The notes: generated from the sequence alone by a model not told the origin. Shown: positions 1 to 3,951, counted from the first letter of the stretch. The stretch: 5,169 bases of DNA from an uncultured Clostridia bacterium (GCA_934463175.1 CAKSIW010000108.1:1-5169), one strand, 5' to 3'. Program-made: numbers and translations.

Positions 1-37
1 TCTATTAATTATAAAACATAAGAGTTATAAAGGAAAA

Positions 38-69
38 TTACGTTATACACGCTATGTATACGCGCGTAA
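38..69. promoter_or_regulatory. Nested inverted repeat in the leader of the pentapeptide gene
   Basis: An inner perfect dyad, TATACA-CGCTA-TGTATA (44-60), is enclosed by outer arms TTACG (38-42) and CGTAA (65-69), with 1 nt against 4 nt unpaired between the two levels. It lies about 80 bases before the start codon. It could be an operator or an mRNA leader hairpin. No convincing -35/-10 pair was found in bases 1-151, so its role cannot be assigned. Confidence 0.35.
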
Positions 70-151
70 GGGATTTTATGTGACTTTGTGGACAAAAACC
101 GAACAAAAAAAACGCAATATCTCTAAAAGCAGACGAAAGGAAAGATAAAAA

Positions 152-1063
152 ATGAACAACAAAAAAATACTTGATTTGTTATACTATAAAATCAGAGGCG
201 AAGAAGACGTGAACGCATTCGACACTGCGGAAATGAATAGACGCTTTAACGAATTTTATGACAGATACACGAAGGGCATGAAAAATTCCGAACTTGACGA
301 TTTTTTCCTTGCACTTGGTGATGTTATCGGCGATGAACAGCGCAACGCGTTCAAGGTCGGATTTGCCGCTGCGCATAAACTCAACGGAGAGCTTGCACCG
401 CTTTTGAAGAAAGCGACAACCGAAAGCGGCTTTAACACCGGCAACGGCAACACAGGCGATGACAACACAGGCAACGACAACACAGGCTTTTGCAATTCAG
501 GCGACTACAACACGGGAGGCAACAACTCAGGCGACCGCAATATAGGTGACTGCAATTCAGGCTTTCGCAACGCAGGTAATTTCAACTCAGGCTTCCGCAA
601 CTCAGGCTTCCGCAACACGGGCAACTTTAATACGGGCAACTATAACACAGGCAACTATAACACAGGGGATCGCAACACGGGCTTCCGCAACATCGGCAAC
701 TACAATACAGGCAGTTTTAACCTCTGCAATTTTTCGTCGGGCTTTTTCTGCACCGAAGAACCCAAAGCGCGGATTTTTGATATTGAAACCGACATGACGG
801 TTTCGGAGTTCTACAGGTCAAAGCATTATGCATTGCTCACAAAATATCCGCTTATGCTCACAGAATGGGTTGAGTATACGGAAAACGAGAAAAAAGCCGA
901 CGCGGAAAAAGAGCTTATCGGCGGTTATCTGAAAAAATACAGTTTTCAAGAGGCGTGCAAAAAGTGGTGGAGCAAATACACAGCCGAGGAAAAAGCGGAG
1001 CTTTTGACAATGCCGAACTTTGACAAAAACAAGTTTAAAGAAATCACGGAAATCGAGGTCTGA
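152..1063 (+). CDS. Pentapeptide-repeat protein with phage-type C-terminal domain
   Basis: A 303-residue protein of unknown function. Residues 1-93 are mostly helical and charged. Residues 95-199 form 21 exactly phased pentapeptides of the form N-[T/S/I/A]-G-x-x: Asn holds position 1 in the first 20 copies (N95 to N190) and Gly holds position 3 in all but the twentieth (C192). This resembles the Asn/Gly pentapeptide class (Pfam Pentapeptide_2 style) rather than the A(D/N)LxX class; both are thought to form solenoids. Residues 200-303 carry a Trp-rich region (WW at 272-273) and end in a PNFD...F.EIT.I.V pattern, which I associate from memory with hypothetical proteins of clostridial prophages and ICEs. 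There is no signal peptide or membrane segment, so it is probably cytoplasmic. The start is supported by AAAGGAAAG at 136-144. The downstream membrane microprotein begins 3 bases after the stop, suggesting an operon. Confidence 0.85.
   Translation: MNNKKILDLLYYKIRGEEDVNAFDTAEMNRRFNEFYDRYTKGMKNSELDDFFLALGDVIGDEQRNAFKVGFAAAHKLNGELAPLLKKATTESGFNTGNGNTGDDNTGNDNTGFCNSGDYNTGGNNSGDRNIGDCNSGFRNAGNFNSGFRNSGFRNTGNFNTGNYNTGNYNTGDRNTGFRNIGNYNTGSFNLCNFSSGFFCTEEPKARIFDIETDMTVSEFYRSKHYALLTKYPLMLTEWVEYTENEKKADAEKELIGGYLKKYSFQEACKKWWSKYTAEEKAELLTMPNFDKNKFKEITEIEV
434..748 (+). repeat. 21 tandem 15-bp units encoding N-[T/S]-G-x-x pentapeptides
   Basis: The units keep a strict 15-bp register with no indels over 315 bp. 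Most begin AAC or AAT and carry GGC or GGG as the third codon. The third to fifth codons of neighbouring units vary (for example D-D, F-R, N-Y, D-R). One pair is an exact tandem duplication: GCAACTATAACACAG occurs at 636-650 and again at 651-665. The repeat lies wholly inside the coding sequence, and unit gain or loss would stay in frame. Confidence 0.9.
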
Positions 1064-1066
1064 GAA

Positions 1067-1213
1067 ATGAAAGCGTTATACATAGTTTTGGTTATGCTTG
1101 CGCTCATATTCGGAGCAATTGAAAAAGATTTTACATTTGCCGCCGTGGTTTTGCTTTTCGGCGGTGCATACATTCCGAACGGGAGGAAAAGACATGCAAA
1201 GAACAAGAATTAA
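1067..1213 (+). CDS. Small two-helix membrane protein
   Basis: A 48-residue protein starting MKALYIVLVM. Two hydrophobic stretches (about residues 3-17 and 22-35) are separated by a short charged turn containing E-K-D. The C-terminus is strongly basic (about residues 40-48, RKRHAKNKN). This pattern suggests a small inner-membrane hairpin with both ends in the cytoplasm. It begins 3 bases after the pentapeptide gene stop and its 3' end overlaps the next gene by 20 bases, so translation may be coupled. There is no strong Shine-Dalgarno of its own; the upstream GAGGTCTGAG is the nearest purine-rich stretch. I do not recognise the family. Hydrophobicity and tight packing are the only support. Confidence 0.55.
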   Translation: MKALYIVLVMLALIFGAIEKDFTFAAVVLLFGGAYIPNGRKRHAKNKN

Positions 1214-1469
1214 AAGACACAAGCCGCCGCGCATAAGCTCCAAGAACACGGAGCGGCAAAAGCCGCACGTTTGCACCATAAATCAGCTTGCAGAGGAAAC
1301 GGGCATGTCGGCATATACTATTCGTCAATGGGTCAAAAAAGGCGAATTTCGCGCAATGAAAAGCGGCAAAAAATACTTGATTAACTATGACGTGTTTATG
1401 CGGTATCTGAACCGTGAGGGGGCAGAAATTGTTACGCCGAGCTTTGGAATCAGGAGAATCGGGGAATGA
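1194..1469 (+). CDS. Excisionase/MerR-type helix-turn-helix DNA-binding protein
   Basis: A 91-residue basic protein. The first 25 residues are a Lys/Arg-rich arm. Residues 28-75 form a winged helix-turn-helix of the excisionase (HTH_17) type: TINQLAEETGMSAYTIRQWV is the helix-turn-helix, followed by KKGEFRAMKSGKKYLINYDVF as the wing and final helix. Proteins of this type act as recombination directionality factors or small regulators on mobile elements; which applies here cannot be decided without a nearby integrase. ATG 1194 is chosen because GGGAGG sits at 1181-1186, 7 bases upstream. The reading frame stays open back to 1098, but that part overlaps the membrane microprotein and does not resemble the family. 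A hairpin begins just after the stop. Confidence 0.8.
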   Translation: MQRTRIKRHKPPRISSKNTERQKPHVCTINQLAEETGMSAYTIRQWVKKGEFRAMKSGKKYLINYDVFMRYLNREGAEIVTPSFGIRRIGE

Positions 1470-1474
1470 TGACA

Positions 1475-1523
1475 AAAAAAACAAAGCCCCATGTATTTTG
1501 ATACACAGAGACTTTGTTTTTTT
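1475..1523 (+). terminator. A/U-rich terminator-like hairpin after the excisionase-like gene
   Basis: Twelve bases (seven A then CAAAG, 1475-1486) pair with CTTTG plus seven T (1512-1523). Inside this, TGTAT (1492-1496) pairs with ATACA (1501-1505) around a TTTG loop. The layout of A-tract, stem and T-tract fits an intrinsic terminator, possibly bidirectional, although the stem is GC-poor. It separates the first three genes from the sigma gene. Confidence 0.55.
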
Positions 1524-1571
1524 GTGAGTTATGATCGTAAACAAGATATATTATACCAAAGGGGCGGCAAT

Positions 1572-2282
1572 ATGTCAAGTGTTGAAGAAACTGTTATAAA
1601 AATTCAAAATGGAGAAAGCCTTAAAAACGAGCTTTATGAGGGGGTATATAAATTCTTATATCTGATTTGCGGAAAATACGCGCAATATGCCGCATGGAAA
1701 GGCTACTGCATTGACGATTTGATGTCAGTTGCATGGTTAGGCGTTGAGTGTGCAGTAAAAAGCTATGACGCGGAAAAAGGCATGATGTTTGTCACTTATG
1801 CGGCGTTTTATGTCAAGAGCGCAATAAGGCATTTTTTAGGCTTTGGAAAACAAGCCGCTCCAACACTGTCACTTGACGCACCTGTAAAAGGGACGGACAA
1901 GCTGACTTTTGCCGATACCGTTGAAGACGAACAGATTTCGGGAGAGTTTGAAAGGGTCGAAAGCTGTGATTATTTTGACGCTCTTTATGCTGAGATTGAC
2001 AAGCTGAACAATACACACAGGGACGTTATAAAGCGGCATTACCTGAACGGAGAGACCGTCAGTAGCATTGCCGATTCGGAGGGCGTTTCGCAGAATGATA
2101 TACAGCGGATAAAAAACAAAGCCTTGAGAGAGCTGAAGAACAACCGAGTTCTGAAGGAACGCTACGTGCATGAGGTCGCATACCGACACGTGGGCGTTAC
2201 GGATTTTAAAACTACATGGACAAGCGCAACCGAATGGGCGGCTGTGAAGGTTTTGGAAAAAGACAAAACACAAGCATGGTGA
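1572..2282 (+). CDS. Sigma-70 family RNA polymerase sigma factor of the mobile element
   Basis: A 236-residue protein. Region 2 spans about residues 20-90, with the core DDLMSVAWLGVECAVKSYD (48-66) followed by an EKG.MFVTYA..YVKSAIRHFL pattern, equivalent to the core-polymerase and -10 binding part of group 3 sigma factors. A linker with SLDAPV and FADTVED (100-119) resembles the end of region 3. Region 4 spans about 133-190 with the -35-type helix-turn-helix near ETVSSIADSEGVSQNDIQRI (161-180). Residues 191-236 form an extra tail. ATG 1572 is chosen because GGGGCGG (1561-1567) lies just upstream. The frame is open to ATG 1491, but that ATG lies inside the preceding hairpin. Inferred role: directing polymerase to element promoters, analogous to the sigma-like regulator genes of conjugative transposons and prophages. 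The next gene overlaps its stop. Confidence 0.88.
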   Translation: MSSVEETVIKIQNGESLKNELYEGVYKFLYLICGKYAQYAAWKGYCIDDLMSVAWLGVECAVKSYDAEKGMMFVTYAAFYVKSAIRHFLGFGKQAAPTLSLDAPVKGTDKLTFADTVEDEQISGEFERVESCDYFDALYAEIDKLNNTHRDVIKRHYLNGETVSSIADSEGVSQNDIQRIKNKALRELKNNRVLKERYVHEVAYRHVGVTDFKTTWTSATEWAAVKVLEKDKTQAW

Positions 2283-2467
2283 TACTGTGTCGGGACTGTT
2301 TTGGAGCGGCTGAACGCCGAACATTTTGCGGAAATTTGCGCACAAAAAAAAACACGCATAAAAAATGCGGATTTATACAGGCGTCGCGTCCAATGACCGA
2401 AGAACAAAAAGAGAAAGCGCGGCAAAGAATGAAACTACTACATCAAAAAATGAGGGGTAACTCATGA
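2276..2467 (+). CDS. Small Cys-containing protein, possible degenerate zinc ribbon
   Basis: A 63-residue basic protein. Cysteines fall at 5 and 8 (CRDC), 18 and 31 (KKCG). This could hold a zinc ion, but the second pair is widely spaced, unlike a classical CxxC...CxxC ribbon. Residues 40-60 form a charged helix (MTEEQKEKARQRM and onward). The ATG overlaps the sigma stop (the start is within ATGGTGA), so translation is probably coupled to the sigma gene; there is no independent Shine-Dalgarno. The frame is open to ATG 2216, but that stretch lies inside the sigma gene and lacks a ribosome site. A role in assisting or restraining the sigma factor is only a guess from position. Confidence 0.55.
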   Translation: MVILCRDCFGAAERRTFCGNLRTKKNTHKKCGFIQASRPMTEEQKEKARQRMKLLHQKMRGNS

Positions 2468-2568
2468 TGATAAAGTCATGTTGCAGACACAAACCCCCTA
2501 TGAGGTATGAAAGTATATACCTTGTGGTGAGGTGTGTCAGAAACACGATTATAACAAGGGCTCAGTGA
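2464..2568 (+). CDS. Possible 34-residue Cys-containing microprotein
   Basis: The start overlaps the preceding stop as ATGA (2464-2467), and GAGGGG at 2452-2457 provides a well-placed ribosome binding site 6 bases upstream. The product begins MMIKSCCRHK and has Cys at 6, 7 and 24 and several Arg residues. It ends 51 bases before a strong terminator. The strong site and the coupling argue for translation; short length and lack of a recognisable family argue for caution. It may be a remnant of a longer zinc-binding protein. Confidence 0.4.
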   Translation: MMIKSCCRHKPPMRYESIYLVVRCVRNTIITRAQ

Positions 2569-2619
2569 ACAAAAAACGCGAAAGCTAAAAAACGATTTGA
2601 TTGACTTGTTCCAAACATG

Positions 2620-2645
2620 GAGCGGTAAAAAAACCGCTCTTTTTT
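2620..2645 (+). terminator. Intrinsic terminator of the sigma-factor operon
   Basis: GAGCGG (2620-2625) pairs with CCGCTC (2634-2639) around an A-rich 8-base loop and is followed by six T residues (2640-2645). It closes the block of three overlapping genes that starts at 1572. Confidence 0.88.
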
Positions 2646-2731
2646 GGTGCGAACTTTTTCAAGCTTTGCACATTGAAGCGTGAGCGAAGCGAGAGAAAAA
2701 GGCAATTGAACAAAGGGGAAAATATTTTAAT

Positions 2732-2769
2732 AACTTAAAAGTACTTGATATTTCAACAACTTAAAAGTA
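2732..2769. promoter_or_regulatory. Two operator-like repeats around the toxin-antitoxin promoter
   Basis: AACTTAAAAGTA occurs exactly at 2732-2743 and 2758-2769, 26 bases start to start. Each contains the inverted pair ACTT-AA-AAGT. The first ends one base before the -35 hexamer and the second overlaps the first two bases of the -10 hexamer, so a bound protein would block polymerase. The Xre-family antitoxin encoded downstream is the natural candidate ligand, because such antitoxins commonly autorepress. Binding is inferred. Confidence 0.6.
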
Positions 2770-2773
2770 TAAT
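2745..2773 (+). promoter_or_regulatory. Sigma-A type promoter of the antitoxin locus
   Basis: TTGATA (2745-2750) and a consensus TATAAT (2768-2773) are separated by 17 bases. Transcription would start near 2780, just before GAGGGGG (2781-2787), the ribosome site of the toxin stub. This is the best promoter match in the window. Confidence 0.8.
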
Positions 2774-2798
2774 AAACAGTGAGGGGGCATAATACAAA

Positions 2799-2879
2799 GT
2801 GTATGCAGTGAGATTTTACAAGGATAAGGACGGCGGCGAACCGCTGAGAGATAGAAAAGGCGCAATGTCTCATGAATGA
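2799..2879 (+). pseudogene. Truncated HigB/Gp49-like toxin remnant
   Basis: A GTG start is preceded by GAGGGGG at 2781-2787. The first 18 residues, MYAVRFYKDKDGGEPLRD with initiator Met, match from memory the N-terminal beta strand and turn of the phage-derived Gp49-like/HigB toxin family (a RelE-superfold, usually about 100-120 residues). After this come only RKGAMSHE and a stop, giving 26 codons. No toxin-core sequence follows in any frame before the antitoxin. The simplest reading is an internal deletion of most of the toxin that kept the start, promoter and end. The stub cannot form the RelE fold and should be inactive. Toxin-first gene order agrees with HigBA-type loci. A small unrelated leader peptide is the alternative. 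Confidence 0.6.
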
Positions 2880-2902
2880 TTATATCGGGAGGGCTGAAGG
2901 CA

Positions 2903-3259
2903 ATGAAAGCAGATAAGGAATATACACAGGCATTAGAACAGGCAAAGGCAAACAGAGCCGACATAGCAACGCGCGGTGAAGCTGCTATAGGCGGTGACGC
3001 TTTAGAGTTTATGGACACTTTTCTAACTGCCGAAGAGACAGCAGAAAGCAATTTAAGAGCGGCTCTGATTGGAGAGCTTATAAAAGCAAGACAGGAAAAG
3101 GGAATAAGTCAAAAACAGCTTGAAGAATTGAGCGGCGTGAAACAGCCCATTATTGCACGAATGGAAAAGGGCATAACCAATCCGCAGATAAGCACGGTTT
3201 TAAAAGTATTAGCCGCGTTGGGGAAAACTCTTGAGGTCGTGTCCCTCAAACATGAATAA
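2903..3259 (+). CDS. Xre-family HigA-like antitoxin
   Basis: A 118-residue protein. Residues 1-50 are a charged helical segment. Residues 53-115 form an Xre/Cro helix-turn-helix: LIKARQEKGISQKQLEELSG (59-78), then VKQPIIARMEKGITNPQIST (79-98) and a VLKVLAALGKTLEVV ending that is characteristic of antitoxins paired with Gp49-like toxins. It would bind its toxin and repress its own promoter, with AACTTAAAAGTA repeats as likely sites. ATG 2903 is chosen because GGGAGGG (2887-2893) is correctly placed. The earlier in-frame ATG 2876 overlaps the toxin stub stop and lacks such a site. The gene is intact although its toxin partner is gone, so it may now serve only as a regulator or as protection against related toxins. 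Confidence 0.82.
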   Translation: MKADKEYTQALEQAKANRADIATRGEAAIGGDALEFMDTFLTAEETAESNLRAALIGELIKARQEKGISQKQLEELSGVKQPIIARMEKGITNPQISTVLKVLAALGKTLEVVSLKHE

Positions 3260-3283
3260 AAAACTAAACAAAAAGATGTATTT

Positions 3284-3310
3284 CGGAGCGGTTTGCCGCT
3301 CCGTTTCTTT
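3284..3310 (+). terminator. Intrinsic terminator of the antitoxin gene
   Basis: CGGAGCGG (3284-3291) pairs perfectly with CCGCTCCG (3296-3303) around TTTG and is followed by TTTCTTT. It lies 24 bases after the antitoxin stop. Confidence 0.85.
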
Positions 3311-3348
3311 GTGTTACAGCAACTCATTTTGTGTTGTTTTTTAGCATT

Positions 3349-3367
3349 TTTACGAAAATATCGTAAA
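3349..3367. repeat. Perfect dyad TTTACGA-AAATA-TCGTAAA
   Basis: Seven-base arms around a 5-base spacer, directly abutting the first TTTGTGGCTTATT copy. The location between the last element gene and the attachment fragment suggests a protein-binding site in the att arm, for instance for an excision factor. It lacks a T-tract, so a terminator is less likely. Confidence 0.45.
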
Positions 3368-3446
3368 TTTGTGGCTTATTGAAAATGGAAACCCTATTCA
3401 CGGCGCGGTTTTTTAAGGATTTTTTGTGGCTTATTTGTGGCTTATT
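3368..3446 (+). repeat. Three direct repeats TTTGTGGCTTATT, candidate integrase arm sites
   Basis: Exact 13-bp copies lie at 3368-3380, 3423-3435 and 3434-3446. The last two overlap by 2 bases and so repeat with an 11-bp period, about one helical turn. A split inverted version (AATAAG at 3482-3487, CCACAAA at 3494-3500) occurs further on. Direct repeats beside an attachment core are typical of arm-type sites for lambda/Tn916-like integrases; the assignment here rests on position only. Otherwise bases 3311-3550 are AT-rich and I see no gene in them. Confidence 0.5.
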
Positions 3447-3555
3447 ACCCCTAAAAACGGCTAAAAATGACTATATGGAAAAATAAGTAAAAACCACAAA
3501 ACGCTTTTGTAGCAAGGATTACAGCAAATTAGCACACATTACTTTAAAAAGTGTG

Positions 3556-3605
3556 TCAGACTCCGACTCTGAAGGTCATGCGTTCGAATCGCACCGGGCA
3601 TACCA
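3556..3605 (+). other. Attachment site: 3' half of tRNA-Arg(CCG)
   Basis: TCAGA (3556-3560) and TCTGA (3568-3572) form a 5-bp anticodon stem around CTCCGAC, giving anticodon CCG. A 5-base variable loop, a T arm with the loop TTCGAAT (3583-3589), the acceptor strand CGGGCAT, discriminator A and CCA (3603-3605) follow. The upstream bases are AT-rich and contain no D arm or 5' acceptor strand (ATGCCCG would be expected), so this is a fragment. T-stem pair 49:65 would be A-C, a mismatch compatible with loss of selection. This is best read as the distal att copy left by integration into a tRNA-Arg gene. Confidence 0.78.
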
Positions 3606-3610
3606 TCGTC

Positions 3611-3640
3611 GCGGCGAGCCTTTTGGATCGCCGCATTTTT
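3611..3640 (+). terminator. Terminator of the ancestral tRNA gene
   Basis: GCGGCGA (3611-3617) pairs with TCGCCGC (3628-3634), with CC/GG extending the stem around a TTTT loop, followed by ATTTTT (3635-3640). It starts 5 bases after the tRNA CCA end, as expected for the original tRNA transcription unit. A second 10-bp hairpin (GCCGCATTTT 3630-3639 with AAAATGCGGC 3647-3656) uses some of the same bases and would exclude it. Confidence 0.72.
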
Positions 3641-3755
3641 GTACCCAAAATGCGGCTTCACTTTATCGGCTGCCGCTCCTCTTTCGCAAAAGGTCACGCG
3701 TCGCGTCGGCTATTCGGTTGCAAGCGCCCTCATAACGCCTTTGGCTTGCTATCAA

Positions 3756-3800
3756 CCTTTTGCGATTGCGCGCCTTCGGCGCGGAAGATTCTCTGTTATG
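3756..3800 (+). repeat. Intergenic repeat, copy 1
   Basis: Begins CCTTTTGCGATTGCGCGCC and ends TCTCTGTTATG. It contains a 6-bp hairpin, CGCGCC-TTC-GGCGCG (3769-3783). Copy 2 begins about 98 bases later and differs by a few substitutions and short indels. Confidence 0.7.
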
Positions 3801-3853
3801 GATTGTTTGAAAGGCATGGATAGTGTTTTGCACTATGTATGCGGAATTTTGAG

Positions 3854-3899
3854 CCTTTTTTGCGATTGCGCGCCTTTGCGCGGAAGAATCTTTGTTATG
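3854..3899 (+). repeat. Intergenic repeat, copy 2
   Basis: Begins CCTTTTTTGCGATTGCGCG and ends ATCTTTGTTATG. The hairpin is kept as CGCGC-CTTT-GCGCG (3869-3882) although the loop and length differ from copy 1. Confidence 0.7.
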
Positions 3900-3903
3900 A
3901 AAT

Positions 3904-3943
3904 CATTAAAGAAGCACCTGCATATGCAGGTGCTTCTTTAATG
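3904..3943. terminator. 40-bp perfect palindrome, terminator of the PBP gene
   Basis: Twenty-base arms meet at CATATG; the upper part is AAAGAAGCACCTGCAT (3908-3923) and its complement. It lies 8 bases beyond the PBP stop on the - strand. Read on that strand, the hairpin ends CTTCTTTAATG followed by ATTTC, giving a modest T-tract. The symmetry means it could also stop transcription arriving from the left. Confidence 0.75.
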
Positions 3944-3951
3944 GTTTTGTG

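Larger units (their letters stand above)
1..3605. mobile_element. Right end of an integrated element (prophage or ICE), left part outside the window
   Basis: Seen: all genes up to 3259 are accessory types (repeat protein, excisionase-like protein, sigma factor, toxin-antitoxin remnant). The stretch ends at a 5'-truncated tRNA-Arg 3' fragment preceded by short direct repeats. To the right lies a housekeeping cell-wall gene on the opposite strand. Known: tyrosine recombinases often integrate into tRNA 3' ends and leave such a fragment at the distal boundary. Inferred: the element runs leftward out of the window, and the intact tRNA and the integrase are expected there. No structural phage gene, conjugation gene or integrase is visible, so the element class is open. 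Confidence 0.65.
3641..3903. other. Gene-free chromosomal spacer rich in hairpins and repeats
   Basis: No convincing gene is seen on either strand: open frames here lack ribosome sites and change with the repeats. The spacer contains the paired 45-46 bp repeats, an imperfect hairpin at 3814-3842 (GCAT/ATGC outer and ATAGTG/CACTAT inner stems around TTTTG), and TCGCAAAAGG (3684-3693), which is the inverse of CCTTTTGCGA in the first repeat. It may be a host intergenic repeat element. Confidence 0.5.

Noticed and set aside
434..748. CRISPR array
   Set aside because: The 15-bp units are contiguous, with no spacers, and encode an in-frame pentapeptide series.
546..797. Open + frame encoding a Thr/Ala/Ile/Gln-rich repetitive protein
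   Set aside because: It is the shifted reading of the 15-bp pentapeptide repeats, has no ribosome site and lies wholly inside the 303-residue gene.
1098..1193. N-terminal extension of the excisionase-like protein
   Set aside because: It covers the membrane microprotein gene, adds no family-like sequence, and the GGGAGG site points to ATG 1194.
1522..1556. Promoter for the sigma gene (TTGTGA with TATATT or TATTAT)
   Set aside because: Spacing is 19-21 bases and the start would leave almost no leader before the ribosome site. It is possible but too weak to list.
1491..1571. N-terminal extension of the sigma factor
   Set aside because: The ATG lies inside the terminator-like hairpin and lacks a ribosome site; GGGGCGG before ATG 1572 is much better.
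2216..2275. Upstream start for the 63-residue Cys protein
   Set aside because: There is no ribosome site at 2216 and the added residues are a frame-shifted reading of the sigma tail.
2676..2700. Mirror-like GAGCGAAGCGAG motif, considered as an origin or transfer site
   Set aside because: It is a short mirror repeat, not an inverted repeat, with no nearby relaxase or replication gene, so no role can be supported.
2799..2902. Frameshifted rather than deleted toxin
   Set aside because: Only about 100 bases separate the stub start from the antitoxin, too few to encode a toxin core in any frame, so deletion fits better.
3530..3605. Complete, functional tRNA
   Set aside because: The bases before the anticodon arm cannot form a D arm or pair with the 3' acceptor strand, so only the 3' half is present.
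3551..3941. Overlapping + frames of 60-100 codons
   Set aside because: They run through the tRNA fragment, hairpins and repeats, lack ribosome sites and have no protein-like composition.
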